A DNA stretch of 64,000 nucleotides from Pseudomonas sp. (GCF_002796985.1 NZ_PEKX01000007.1:672284-736283), one strand, 5' to 3'; shown: positions 41,171 through 50,018, numbered from the stretch's first letter. The notes: generated by a model from the sequence alone, not told the origin. Program-made: numbers and translations.

Positions 41171-41935
41171 CTAGCGAGGATTGTCGCGCGCCTCCCGGCG
41201 CAGTTGGCGCGCAGTGGTGCCGAACTGGCGCACCAGGGCGGCGGTGAAGGCGCTTTGCGAGGCGTAGCCGACTTGTGCGGCGATCTCACCCACCGACTGG
41301 TGCGAGCCGCGCAGCAGATCACGGCCCAGTTGCAGGCGGCGCTGGCGGACGTAATCCATCGGCGTCTGCCCGGTTTCGGCGAGGAAGCGGGCGTGGAAGC
41401 GTGCGGCGGAAAGCCCGGCGAGCCGCGCCAGGTCGGCGACCTGCAGCGGATGCGCGGCGTGGCGGTCGATGTAGCTGTCGAGACTGGCCAGCGGCAGTTG
41501 CGTCGGTTCCTCGATGCGCTGCTGGCCGGCGGCGAGGCTGGCGAGTAGCAGGATCGCGCCCTGGCGCGCCAGTACCGGGTCATGCAGCGAGCTGCCGGCG
41601 AGCCAGTGCACCAGCTGCGCCTGGTCATTGCTGAGCAGACGCTGCCCCGGGGTTTCCAGCAGGCGGCGGCCGGCATCGCTGTGCAGGCCGAGACCGCCGA
41701 GCAGGTCCTCCTCATCTTCCAGGTCCACCACCAGGCAGCGGCTGCCATCGGGGCTGGCGCAGGCGTGGTGCTCGTCACGCGGCACCACGGCGAAGGTCTG
41801 CCGGGTCACCAGGCTGCCGCGTCCACCCACTTCGAAATCCAGGCTGCCGGACAGCCCCAGCACCAGCTGCGCATGGCTGTGGCTGTGGGCGAGGTGGTCG
41901 TGGCTGTAATGGCGCAGGGAGAGAATCTGGTTCAT
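41171..41935 (-). CDS. AraC-family transcriptional regulator
   Basis: 254 aa. Residues ~15-110 form a cupin-like effector domain rich in His (HDHLAHSHSHAQLVL). Residues ~155-250 hold two helix-turn-helix motifs: QVADLARLAGLSAARFHARF and VGEIAAQVGYASQSAFTAAL, as in AraC. The neighbouring csaA and EamA genes lie downstream on its strand and may be targets. The His cluster suggests a metal or small-molecule sensor, but this is not shown. Confidence 0.9.
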   Translation of the reverse strand: MNQILSLRHYSHDHLAHSHSHAQLVLGLSGSLDFEVGGRGSLVTRQTFAVVPRDEHHACASPDGSRCLVVDLEDEEDLLGGLGLHSDAGRRLLETPGQRLLSNDQAQLVHWLAGSSLHDPVLARQGAILLLASLAAGQQRIEEPTQLPLASLDSYIDRHAAHPLQVADLARLAGLSAARFHARFLAETGQTPMDYVRQRRLQLGRDLLRGSHQSVGEIAAQVGYASQSAFTAALVRQFGTTARQLRREARDNPR

Positions 41936-42073
41936 GCGAAGCGGCTTTCTGGGCTGGCGGACAGGCTGACAGTCTAGCGTGCCGTGGGCTGTAACGGGAC
42001 TGTCGCCAGTCGGTCACTTTCGTTTCACCGCGTGCGCTGACACTCGGAAAAACCCCTCTGGAGGTCGCCGACG

Positions 42074-42883
42074 ATGAGCAGCGCGCAACGCATGACGCCG
42101 ACGAAGAAACAACGGGTACGCACCCTGTGGATATCCGATGTCCACCTGGGCACCCGTGACTGCCAGGCCGAGCACCTGGCCGGCTTCCTCAAACGCTACC
42201 ACGCCGACCGCATCTACCTGGTGGGCGACATCATCGATGGCTGGAGGCTGCGCGGTGGCATCTACTGGCCGCAAGCGCACACCAACGTGATTCGCCGCCT
42301 GCTGACCATGAGCAAGCGCGGCACCGAAGTGATCTACGTCACCGGCAACCACGACGAGTTCCTGCGCCGCTATTCCTCGCTGCTGCTGGGCAACATCCGT
42401 CTGGTCGACGAGATCGTCCACAGCACCGCCGACGGCCGCCAGCTGCTGGTGATCCACGGCGACCAGTTCGACGTGATCACCCGCTATCACAAGTGGTTGG
42501 CCTTCCTCGGCGACTCCGCCTACGAATTCACCCTGACCCTGAACCGCTGGCTCAACCACTGGCGCAGCCGGTATGGCTACGGCTACTGGTCGCTGTCGGC
42601 CTACCTCAAGCACAAGGTGAAGTCGGCGGTGAACTTCATCGGCGACTTCGAGGAAGCCATTGCCCATGAGGTCCAGAAGCGTGGTTTGAGCGGCGTGGTC
42701 TGCGGGCATATCCACCACGCGGAGATCCGCCAGATCGGCGAGGTGGAATACCTCAACTGCGGCGATTGGGTGGAGTCCTGCTCGGCGCTGATCGAGCACT
42801 GGGACGGTAGCATCCAGCTCTACCGTCTGGCCGACGAGCAGGCCCGCGTTGCCGAGCCAGCGGTGGTCGAGTCGGCAGCGTGA
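42074..42883 (+). CDS. LpxH-like metallophosphoesterase (UDP-2,3-diacylglucosamine hydrolase family)
   Basis: 269 aa calcineurin-like phosphoesterase. Metal ligands are in sequence: DVHLG (Asp-x-His), VGDIIDGW (Asp), TGNHDEF (Asn-His-Asp), VIHGDQFD (His) and CGHIHHAE (His-x-His). It belongs to the LpxH/YbbF-like branch but is a paralogue type, not certain to act in lipid A synthesis. An LpxH proper would be expected elsewhere in the genome. Its stop overlaps the remnant glycosyltransferase gene by 4 bases, as in an intact operon. Confidence 0.88.
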   Translation: MSSAQRMTPTKKQRVRTLWISDVHLGTRDCQAEHLAGFLKRYHADRIYLVGDIIDGWRLRGGIYWPQAHTNVIRRLLTMSKRGTEVIYVTGNHDEFLRRYSSLLLGNIRLVDEIVHSTADGRQLLVIHGDQFDVITRYHKWLAFLGDSAYEFTLTLNRWLNHWRSRYGYGYWSLSAYLKHKVKSAVNFIGDFEEAIAHEVQKRGLSGVVCGHIHHAEIRQIGEVEYLNCGDWVESCSALIEHWDGSIQLYRLADEQARVAEPAVVESAA

Positions 42884-43086
42884 GGCTGCTGATCGTTACC
42901 GATGCCTGGCAGCCGCAGGTCAACGGCGTGGTCACCAGCCTGCGGGCACTGGAACGGGATCGCCGCGCCTGCGCGCAGTGGGCGCGCGAGCAGGCCTGGC
43001 GGGCATCGGCGCAGGAATTCCTGGCGCTTCAGGTTCGCCTGACGGATTTGCCGGTTAGTGAAGAGCCGGGCTACGGCAGCGGCTGA
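42880..43086 (+). pseudogene. in-frame deletion remnant of a GT4 glycosyltransferase
   Basis: 68 aa. Residues 1-27 (RLLIVTDAWQPQVNGVVTSL) are the unmistakable N-terminus of a GT4 glycosyltransferase (about 400 aa normally). From residue ~28 the sequence runs into DRRACAQWAREQAWRASAQEFL, resembling the C-terminal helix of the same family. The whole catalytic core is missing, yet the frame is kept. The GTG start overlaps the previous stop (GTGA). The product cannot be active. It may be a recent internal deletion; the GT4 gene coupled to this phosphoesterase is usual in Pseudomonas. Confidence 0.8.
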
Positions 43087-43335
43087 TCAGAACAGCTGGC
43101 GATCGTGGTCCAGGCTCTGGTCCACCAGCCACTTACCGTGGGCGATGGAGGCGTGCTGGGCCTTCTCCAGGTCCGACATGAAGGCGAATTCCACCGGCAG
43201 CGTCTTGCGTTTGGTGGTATGCCCGTCCGGGCTGGTGATGTGGCAGCCGGCGGCCCAAGGGGTGGGCAGGCCGGGGTGTTCGACGACGTCGGCAGTGATG
43301 GTGTACTTGCGGTACTCGCATTGCATCAGGCTCAT
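43087..43335 (-). CDS. small conserved hypothetical protein
   Basis: 82 aa from the ATG after AGGAGG (the frame is open further, but without support). It contains MQCEYRKYTITADVVEHPG, GCHITSPDGHTTKRK and FAFMSDLEKAQHASI, suggesting a small beta-sheet domain plus a helix. No function recognised. Its stop falls directly after the glycosyltransferase remnant on the opposite strand, so the deletion reaches close to it. Confidence 0.7.
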   Translation of the reverse strand: MSLMQCEYRKYTITADVVEHPGLPTPWAAGCHITSPDGHTTKRKTLPVEFAFMSDLEKAQHASIAHGKWLVDQSLDHDRQLF

Positions 43336-43549
43336 GGGGTGTCCTCCTGGCGGTTCGCCAAAGACCCCGAAGGGCGGGTGGCGGGCGGAACGATGCTGGC
43401 GCTGTGCGCCCGGCAAGCCTTGGTAACCCCCAACATAGACCAGCCGGCAGGGCTTTTTGCCGTATACCGACGAACGCGAATGTCTCCTTCACTGGAGATT
43501 TCCCGCTCGAACCTTCCCAAGGTCGGCCCGGAGCGCCAGACTGTCGGCC

Positions 43550-44683
43550 ATGCCAATCCAGACCCTTTCCCGCCTCGCCGAAGTCGACGCCTGTCAGTGG
43601 GACGCCCTGTTGCCGGACGACCAGCCGTTCCTGCGCCACGCCTTTCTCTCAGCCCTGGAGGAAAGCGGCAGCGTCGGCGGTCGCACCGGCTGGGAGCCGG
43701 CCCATCGGGTGCTGCTGGGCGACGATGGCCGTCTGCTGGCCGCCGCGCCGGCCTATCTGAAGAGCCATTCCTACGGCGAGTACGTATTCGACTGGAGCTG
43801 GGCGGACGCCTGCCTGCGCGCCGGCATTCCCTACTACCCCAAGCTGCTGGTGGGCATTCCCTTTTCGCCAGTGGGTGGCGCTCGCCTGCTGGGCGCGCCG
43901 GAAGCGGCGTTGAGCCTGGTTGGTGCGCTGGCGGGTGAAGTGGACGAGGGGCGCTGCTCAGGCGTGCATGTGAACTTCACCGATCCTGCCGCCGATGCGC
44001 TGCTGCGCGATGCCGACGGCTGGCTGGAGCGCCTGGGCTGCCAGTACCACTGGAGCAATCGCGGCTACCGCGATTTCCAGGATTTCCTCGACGCGCTCAG
44101 TTCGCGCAAGCGCAAGCAACTGCGCAAGGAGCGCGAGCAGGTCGCCGGGCTCGGGCTGGACTTCGTCTGGATGCCAGGGTGTGAGCTTTCCGAGGCGCAT
44201 TGGGACTTCGTCTACGCCTGCTACAGCAGCACCTACGAGGTGCGTGGGCAGGCGCCTTATCTGAGCCGGGCGTTCTTCAGCCTGATCGGCGAGCGCATGC
44301 CGGAGGCGATCCGCGTGGTGTTCGCCCATCAGAATGGCCGACCCGTCGCCATGGCCTTCAGTTTATTGAGCGGCGATACGTTGTACGGTCGCTACTGGGG
44401 CTGCCTGGCGGAGTTCGACCGCCTGCACTTCGAGACCTGTTTCTACCAGGGCCTGGATTACGCCATCGGCCATGGCCTGCAGCGCTTCGACGCCGGAGCG
44501 CAGGGCGAACATAAGCTGATCCGCGGCTTCGAGCCGGTGATCACGCGTTCCTGGCATCGCCTGGGGCATCCGGGGCTGCGCGATGCGGTGGAAGAGTTCC
44601 TGGTGGGCGAGCGGGCGGGCATCCTGGCCTACGCCGAAGAGGCCCGCGCGGCGCTGCCTTATCGGCAGGAGTGCGGCATTTAG
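43550..44683 (+). CDS. DUF482 / FemAB-like GNAT-fold protein
   Basis: 377 aa from the ATG at MPIQTLSR. The family (COG3146) has two GNAT-like domains. Landmarks include HAFLSALEESGSVGGRTGWEP, YVFDWSWADA, GIPFSPVGGARLL, a central SSRKRKQLRKERE basic region and RYWGCLAEFDRLHFETCFYQGLDYAI. It ends IRGFEPVITRSWHRL. It is annotated as putative acyltransferase or peptidoglycan-related, but its reaction is unknown. It stands alone. 214 bases separate it from the small gene at 43335, without other features. Confidence 0.85.
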   Translation: MPIQTLSRLAEVDACQWDALLPDDQPFLRHAFLSALEESGSVGGRTGWEPAHRVLLGDDGRLLAAAPAYLKSHSYGEYVFDWSWADACLRAGIPYYPKLLVGIPFSPVGGARLLGAPEAALSLVGALAGEVDEGRCSGVHVNFTDPAADALLRDADGWLERLGCQYHWSNRGYRDFQDFLDALSSRKRKQLRKEREQVAGLGLDFVWMPGCELSEAHWDFVYACYSSTYEVRGQAPYLSRAFFSLIGERMPEAIRVVFAHQNGRPVAMAFSLLSGDTLYGRYWGCLAEFDRLHFETCFYQGLDYAIGHGLQRFDAGAQGEHKLIRGFEPVITRSWHRLGHPGLRDAVEEFLVGERAGILAYAEEARAALPYRQECGI

Positions 44684-44746
44684 CTGCAACGCTCATCCGG
44701 CTGTTGCGGGCATGGCCCGCTTGTAGCCTTTCCGTGAGGTCAATTT

Positions 44747-44829
44747 GTAGGATGGGTGGAGCTTGCGATACCCATCAGCCGGCTCCGTGATACAAACGAT
44801 GGGTATCGCTTCGCTCCACACCATCCTAC
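44747..44829. repeat. dispersed palindromic repeat, GTAGGATGG family (copy 2)
   Basis: Begins GTAGGATGGGTGGAGCTTGC followed by GATACCCATC, ends GATGGGTATCGCTTCGCTCC followed by ACACCATCCTAC. It is the second copy of the 13402-13481 element, with a different spacer. It lies between the convergent DUF482 and cytochrome b561 genes. Confidence 0.85.
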
Positions 44830-44893
44830 TGGTCGCCCAGGGGCGGGTGTCGGAGCAGGGTGTATCACTGCGCAATGCGCCCTGTGTGCAGAG

Positions 44894-45457
44894 TTACTCC
44901 GGCTTCGCCTCACCCTTGCCCGGCAGCATGCGCACCAGGGTGTTGTCGCGGCTGATGTAGTGGTGGAACAGTGCGGCCAGCGCGTGGAGGCCGATCAGCC
45001 AGTAGCCGAGTACCGCGATAGTTTCGTGCCAGTACTTCACCTGCTTGGCCAGGTCCGGGTTCTTGTCTACCAGGTGTGGCAGCTCCATGCCCCAGAACGG
45101 CACCGGCTTGTCGGCGGCGCTGAGGATGATCCAGCCGGCCAGCGGCAGGCCGATCATCAGGCCGTACAACGCCAGGTGCGCCAGCTTCGCCAGCGCCATC
45201 TGCCAGGCCGGTGGTGCCGGGACGATGGGCGGGGTGGGATAGATGAAGCGGCCGACGAGGCGCAACCAGACCAGCACGAAGACGCTCAGGCCGAGCATGA
45301 AATGCCATTGTTTGAACAGTTCGCGGGTTTCACTGCCCTTGGGGAAGTTGCCGCGCAGCTCGATGCAGGCGTACGTAGCGGCGATCAGCAAAAGCATGAT
45401 CCAGTGCATGGCAATGGACAGCTTTCCGTAGCGTGATGGGGGCTTGGACAGGCTCAT
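44894..45457 (-). CDS. cytochrome b561 family protein
   Basis: 187 aa with four membrane helices. Heme-binding histidines sit in SIAMHWIMLL (helix 1), KQWHFMLGLS (helix 2) and IGLHALAALFHHYI (helix 4). GLPLAGWIILS in helix 3 is typical. It is a di-heme electron-transfer protein of the inner membrane, often linked to quinol or superoxide oxidation. The gene next to the MprF pair matches P. aeruginosa. It is transcribed away from the repeat at 44747. Confidence 0.92.
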   Translation of the reverse strand: MSLSKPPSRYGKLSIAMHWIMLLLIAATYACIELRGNFPKGSETRELFKQWHFMLGLSVFVLVWLRLVGRFIYPTPPIVPAPPAWQMALAKLAHLALYGLMIGLPLAGWIILSAADKPVPFWGMELPHLVDKNPDLAKQVKYWHETIAVLGYWLIGLHALAALFHHYISRDNTLVRMLPGKGEAKPE

Positions 45458-45562
45458 GACGGTTCCTTGTGTGGCTCGGTTTCGTACGCCGCGTTCTTAC
45501 GACGGGGTTGCCAGTCTGAGCATAGAGCCTTAAACGTGTCTGAAAAACCGTTAAGCCAAAGT

Positions 45563-45589
45563 GAAAGGGCCGCAATGTGCGGCCCTTTT
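45563..45589 (-). terminator. terminator after the VirJ-like/mprF operon
   Basis: AAAGGGCCGC-AATGT-GCGGCCCTTT: strong symmetrical stem directly downstream of the hydrolase gene. It also lies upstream of the cytochrome b561 start and separates the two units. Confidence 0.8.
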
Positions 45590-45597
45590 GATGTCGG

Positions 45598-46872
45598 TCA
45601 GCCTTCGTCGTCGGCTGACTGGCGGGAACGGATGGCGTTCACCAGTCGCTTGGCCAGGGCCGGGTAGTCTTCGTCGAAGTGGTGGCCACCGGGCAGTTGC
45701 AGGTTCTCGCCCACTGATTGCGGCTGGGTGCAGCCGCTCTCGTCCTTCTCTTCGATACCGTACACGCAGAGCACTTTCGGCCCTGGCAGACGGGCCATTT
45801 CCGGACCGGTGGCGGCTTCCTGGCCGGCCTTGCCGAGCCAGCCCTGTACCTCGATCTCGAAGCTGCCGCTGCGGGCGAAGGCCAGCAGGATCACTGCGCT
45901 GACGTCCTTCTTGGCGTCCGCTGGCAGGCGGTTGTAGATCGCCGGCAGCACGTCGGCACCAAAGGAGTAGCCGGCCAGCACGAAGTGCTTGGCACCCCAT
46001 TTCTCGCGGTAGTGCTGCATCAGCAGGGCGAGGTCGGCGGCGCTCTGTTCCGGGGTCTTGTGCTCCCAGAAGTAGCGCAGCGCATCGACGCCCACCACCG
46101 GATAGCCCAGCTCGGCCATCTGCGCGGCAACGTCGCGGTCCAGGTCGCGCCAGCCGCCATCGCCGGAATAGAACAGGGTGACGGTGTCCGACGGCTTGGC
46201 GGCCGGGACTTCCACCACCGGCACATTGCCGCCACCGCCTTGCAGCAGTTGGTGCAACTGGTCGGCGAGCACCTTGGACAGCGGTGTGTCGTAGTCGCTG
46301 ATCACCGTCTCGGCGTTCTGCAGGCCACGGGCGAAGCGCGCGCTGGCGTCGTCCGGGTTGTCGTTCCAGGCGGCCAGCCAGTGGCCATGGGCGGCGCTGG
46401 TCGGCAGTGGGGTGGCGGCGCAGTCGGGCTTTTCCAGGGAGAAGCCGACCGACAGGGCCTTGGCCTTGTCGTCGCTCTGCCCGGCGAGCCAGCGGAAGGC
46501 GTAGGCCCCGCCGGGGCCGATACCGGCGACCAGGGTCGGCTGGCCGTCGAGCAGTTCGCTGGCGGCCTTGATGCGGGCCTGCTGGGTGGCGCAGTCCTTG
46601 TCCGGGAAGACGAACTGCACCACACGGGCGCCACTGTCGTGGGCCAGGGCCAGGAGTTGGCCGTCGTCGAGTTTCTGGTCGGCCTGCACGGCCAGCAGTA
46701 CCCGGGCGTTCGGTTGCTTGCTGGGAATGGCCAGGGCGACGGCGCTGCCGTCGGCGAGCTGGCGGTGTTCGAGGGAGGCCTGCGAGGCCGGGCGGCTCCA
46801 CAGCAGCAGGCCGACGGCAATGATAATCAGCAGGAGGAGGGCGAGCAGGTGTCGCCAGCGACGTTTCAACAT
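45598..46872 (-). CDS. VirJ/AcvB-like periplasmic hydrolase, partner of MprF
   Basis: 424 aa. An N-terminal helix (residues 8-26) anchors or exports it. Residues ~40-215 form a first domain of AcvB type and ~235-420 the VirJ-like alpha/beta hydrolase. The latter has TLFYSGDGGWRD and nucleophile elbow GYSFGAD, with His in GGHHFDEDY near the end. In P. aeruginosa the homologue hydrolyses alanyl-phosphatidylglycerol made by the neighbouring MprF, so turnover of the aminoacylated lipid is expected. Its ATG lies one base after the mprF stop, indicating cotranslation. Confidence 0.9.
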   Translation of the reverse strand: MLKRRWRHLLALLLLIIIAVGLLLWSRPASQASLEHRQLADGSAVALAIPSKQPNARVLLAVQADQKLDDGQLLALAHDSGARVVQFVFPDKDCATQQARIKAASELLDGQPTLVAGIGPGGAYAFRWLAGQSDDKAKALSVGFSLEKPDCAATPLPTSAAHGHWLAAWNDNPDDASARFARGLQNAETVISDYDTPLSKVLADQLHQLLQGGGGNVPVVEVPAAKPSDTVTLFYSGDGGWRDLDRDVAAQMAELGYPVVGVDALRYFWEHKTPEQSAADLALLMQHYREKWGAKHFVLAGYSFGADVLPAIYNRLPADAKKDVSAVILLAFARSGSFEIEVQGWLGKAGQEAATGPEMARLPGPKVLCVYGIEEKDESGCTQPQSVGENLQLPGGHHFDEDYPALAKRLVNAIRSRQSADDEG

Positions 46873-46873
46873 A

Positions 46874-49507
46874 TCAGCGTTTTACCAATCCACTCAGGCC
46901 GCCTGCGATGAGGGCGGCCGTATCGGCCAGGGCCACCAGCGGATCCAGTCCGGCGGGCACGGCCAGGTAACGGGGTTCCCAGTCGGGCTGGAACTTGTCC
47001 TTGAAGCGCCGCAACCCCTGGAAATTGTAGAACTGCTCACCCCGGCGAAAAACCAGCGCGCCGAGACGTTGGGTCAGCGGGGCGCCACGGCGCGGCTGCA
47101 AGCCGGCCAGGGGCACCATGCCGAGGCTGAAGCGGGTGTGCCCGCTCTCCTTGTAATGCAGGATCAGGCCGAGCATGAGGAACTCCATGGTCAGCTTGGG
47201 TGCGTCGGGTGCCACGCGCATCAGGTCGATGCTCGCCAATTCCTTGCCGGAGGTTTCCAGCAGGTTGGCGAAGGCCACGGCGCGGCCCTGGAAGCGGACC
47301 ACGACGACGCGGAAATAGTGCAGGTACTCGGGGGTGAAGCGGCCGAGGGAGAAACCTTTCTCGCGGACGTTCTTGCCGCCCAGCCAGGCATCGGAGATGG
47401 CGCGCAGCTCGTCCATCGGCGCTTGTCCGGCGTCATGGAACTCCAGGCTCAGGCCATCGCGCTGGCCGCGGTTCCAGGTGTAGCGCAGGTCTTTCATCTC
47501 CTTGCCCTTGCTCTCCAGGTCGAAGCGGCGCAGGTCGACCCGCGCCTCCTCGCCGAGCTTGAGCGCGGTCAGGCCGATGTCCATGTACAGCGGCAGGTTC
47601 TCCGCACGCACCTGGTAGAACACCGGGCGCGAGTGGTGCAGGTCGCAGAGGTCGCGGAACTGCCAGATCAGTTCGGCGCGGGCCTGGGCCGGGCCGATCG
47701 GGTCGAACAGTGCCACCAGGCTGCGGCCACGGCGGGCATACATGAGGAAGGCGTCGTTGCCTTCGTGGAACAGCAGTGCCTTGTCGCCCGACAGGGCCAG
47801 GCCGCCATCGGGCTGCGCGGAGTTGGCGAGGATGCCGGCGGCGGTATCCAGATCTTCGCGGGTAGGCTCGTGGATCGCCGGCGGCGCGGTACGCAGCAGC
47901 CAGTACAGCGCCAGGGCGGCCAGCAGCAGGCAACTGCCCAGGGCGGCGCGCAGGCCACGCGGGGCGTCGGCGTCGAGGGCGAACTGCCACCAGAGTTCGT
48001 GGCTGTAGGGTACGTCCTGGTAGGCGAACAGCAGCAGCCAGATCGACGCGGCGATCACGCAGGCGGCGGCACCCAGGTACAGCGGCGAGAAGGGCAGGTC
48101 CATCAGGCGGCTGCGGCGATAGAAGGCACTGCGGAAGATCACCAGCAGGGCGGCGGTGAAGCTGAGGATCAGCGCTTCTTCCCAGTCGAAGCCCTTGAGC
48201 AGCGAGAGCACCGCACCTGCGCTCAGCAGGCCGAGGGTCAGCGCCCAGGCGGCAGAGAGGCGGCGGCGCAGGCCGTAGGCGAGCAACAGGCAGAGAACGC
48301 CGATCAGGCTGGCGGCCAGGTGCGAGGCGTCGATCAGGCGGTGCGGGACGAGGAAGCCGATGTCGTCCAGGCGAGTGTCAATGGATGGCGTGGCGCCGGA
48401 GAACAGCAGCACGATGCCGGAGATGAACACCAGCAGCGAGAGGATCTGCGCGGCGAAGCCGGAGGCCACTCGCACGGCCTGCTTGGCCACCAGCACGCGG
48501 CGTGCTTCGAGGAACAGCAGCAGCAGGCAGGCGGCGATCAGCGGCAGCACTACGTAGATCAGGCGATACAGCAGCAACGCGGCGGCCAGTGGCGCAGCGC
48601 CCAACTGGCCGGCGAAGGCCGCCAGCAGCACGGCTTCGAACACGCCGACGCCGCCCGGCACATGGCTGAGCACGCCGGCGGCCAGGGCAATCAGGTAGAC
48701 CAGCAGGAAGGCGCCAAAGGGCGGGGCTTCCGGCAGCAGCAGGTAAAGCACGGTGGCGGCGGCGGCCACATCGAGCGCGGTGATCAGCAGTTGCAGCAGT
48801 GACAGGCGCAGAGCTGGCAGGCGCAGGGTGCGACGGCCGAAGCGGACCAGATGGCTGTCGGGTGAGGGCTGTTCCGGCAGGCGGCGGCGTTCGACGGCCA
48901 CCACCAACCATAGACAGAGGGCGATGATGGCCAGCGCCAGCACGGCCACCAGCCACTCCGGCAGGTGCAGGGCGAGGGAGGCGTCGGAAAGATCGCTCAG
49001 TGCCGCGAGCGCCGCCAGTATCGGCAGAGCGCAGCCCAGCGACAGACTGGCGAACAGGGTCATCAACGCAACGTCACCGGCCCCCAGCCCCTGGCGGGCA
49101 TACAGGCGATAGCGTACCGAGCCGCCGGAGAGCATCGACAGGCCCACGGCGTTGCCGATGGCGAAGGCGGAGAAGCCGCCGGTCAGTAGTGCCGGGGTGG
49201 GCAGCTTCACGCCGGCGAAGCGGCTGGCGGACCATTCATAGCCGAGCAGGAAGATGAAACCCACCACGGTGGCGGCGAAGGCACCAAGCAGCGAGGTGGT
49301 GGGCACATCCAGCAGGGCGTCGTGCAGGGAGTAGGCGTCGATGTCGCGCAGCAGGTGATAGCAGGCGATCAGCGCCAGGCTGAACAGCACCAGGGTCACG
49401 CCCAGGCCGAGTGCCTGACGATTGGCATTGACCCAGTTGAGCCAGGTCGCTCGGGTAGGAGCGTCTTCGCTGGCAGGGGTATCGGGAGTGGCAGGGTTGG
49501 CGCTCAT
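46874..49507 (-). CDS. mprF: alanyl/lysyl-phosphatidylglycerol synthase and flippase
   Basis: 877 aa from the ATG at MSANPATP with GAGGTG upstream. Residues ~30-540 hold about 14 membrane helices (flippase domain, with GLSMLSGGSVRYRLYARQGL). Residues ~550-870 form the DUF2156 synthase domain with two GNAT-like folds (ALLFHEGNDAFLMYARRGRS, YLAVPAGLDP). It uses aminoacyl-tRNA (alanine in P. aeruginosa) to modify phosphatidylglycerol, lowering surface charge and raising resistance to cationic peptides. Amino-acid specificity cannot be told from sequence alone. It is first of the two-gene operon with the VirJ-like hydrolase. Confidence 0.94.
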   Translation of the reverse strand: MSANPATPDTPASEDAPTRATWLNWVNANRQALGLGVTLVLFSLALIACYHLLRDIDAYSLHDALLDVPTTSLLGAFAATVVGFIFLLGYEWSASRFAGVKLPTPALLTGGFSAFAIGNAVGLSMLSGGSVRYRLYARQGLGAGDVALMTLFASLSLGCALPILAALAALSDLSDASLALHLPEWLVAVLALAIIALCLWLVVAVERRRLPEQPSPDSHLVRFGRRTLRLPALRLSLLQLLITALDVAAAATVLYLLLPEAPPFGAFLLVYLIALAAGVLSHVPGGVGVFEAVLLAAFAGQLGAAPLAAALLLYRLIYVVLPLIAACLLLLFLEARRVLVAKQAVRVASGFAAQILSLLVFISGIVLLFSGATPSIDTRLDDIGFLVPHRLIDASHLAASLIGVLCLLLAYGLRRRLSAAWALTLGLLSAGAVLSLLKGFDWEEALILSFTAALLVIFRSAFYRRSRLMDLPFSPLYLGAAACVIAASIWLLLFAYQDVPYSHELWWQFALDADAPRGLRAALGSCLLLAALALYWLLRTAPPAIHEPTREDLDTAAGILANSAQPDGGLALSGDKALLFHEGNDAFLMYARRGRSLVALFDPIGPAQARAELIWQFRDLCDLHHSRPVFYQVRAENLPLYMDIGLTALKLGEEARVDLRRFDLESKGKEMKDLRYTWNRGQRDGLSLEFHDAGQAPMDELRAISDAWLGGKNVREKGFSLGRFTPEYLHYFRVVVVRFQGRAVAFANLLETSGKELASIDLMRVAPDAPKLTMEFLMLGLILHYKESGHTRFSLGMVPLAGLQPRRGAPLTQRLGALVFRRGEQFYNFQGLRRFKDKFQPDWEPRYLAVPAGLDPLVALADTAALIAGGLSGLVKR

Positions 49508-49630
49508 CGGGCACCTCAATCGATTTAGCGCGACAGAGTAGGGGCACTGACGCGAATTCCCAAGTCTCCGGAAGAGTATTTTCCTGATCCGTGAGACGCC
49601 ACCCGTGGGCGATCAATTTTCCGGCACAAC

Positions 49631-49662
49631 GAAAAAAGCCACTCCTAAGAGTGGCTTTCTTC
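49631..49662 (-). terminator. terminator of initiator tRNA copy 1
   Basis: AAGCCACTC-CTAA-GAGTGGCTT with a T-run (read on the minus strand), immediately downstream of the tRNA. Confidence 0.88.
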
Positions 49663-49670
49663 TTGATGTC

Positions 49671-49747
<77 letters not shown>

Positions 49748-49753
49748 CCGGCC

Positions 49754-49781
49754 ATTCTATAGAGATGAAGACTCGTGTCAA
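49754..49781 (-). promoter_or_regulatory. promoter of initiator tRNA copy 1
   Basis: TTGACA (49776-49781), 16-base spacer, TAGAAT (49754-49759), read on the minus strand. A GC-rich GGCCGGC stretch follows before the tRNA, a discriminator typical of stringently controlled promoters. Confidence 0.85.
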
Positions 49782-49825
49782 ACGATATTTTCGTTTTTGA
49801 TCAACAACTTAAATCGCGCGCAAAC

Positions 49826-49857
49826 GAAAAAGGCCACTCCGAAGAGTGGCCTTTTCC
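49826..49857 (-). terminator. terminator of initiator tRNA copy 2
   Basis: AGGCCACTC-CGAA-GAGTGGCCT with flanking A/T runs, the same design as copy 1 with compensating changes. Confidence 0.88.
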
Positions 49858-49864
49858 TTGTGTC

Positions 49865-49941
<77 letters not shown>

Positions 49942-49947
49942 CCGGCC

Positions 49948-49975
49948 ATTCTACGGATGTGAAAGGTCTTGTCAA
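49948..49975 (-). promoter_or_regulatory. promoter of initiator tRNA copy 2
   Basis: TTGACA (49970-49975), 16-base spacer, TAGAAT (49948-49953), minus strand, with the same GGCCGGC discriminator. The spacer differs from copy 1. Confidence 0.85.
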
Positions 49976-50018
49976 TCGATATTTAGCTTTCGATCAATTA
50001 TTTAAATCGCGCGCAAAC

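Noticed and set aside
42074..42883. Assignment of the phosphoesterase as LpxH itself
   Set aside because: Metal ligands fit the family, but pairing with a GT4 gene and its sequence suggest the LpxH-like paralogue group, so I left the symbol blank.
45458..45562. PhoP or PmrA box (CTTAAACG...CGTTAAG) between cytochrome b561 and the MprF operon
   Set aside because: The TTAA-type halves do not have the spacing or direct-repeat arrangement of either consensus, and the mprF promoter lies 4 kb away at the other end of the operon.
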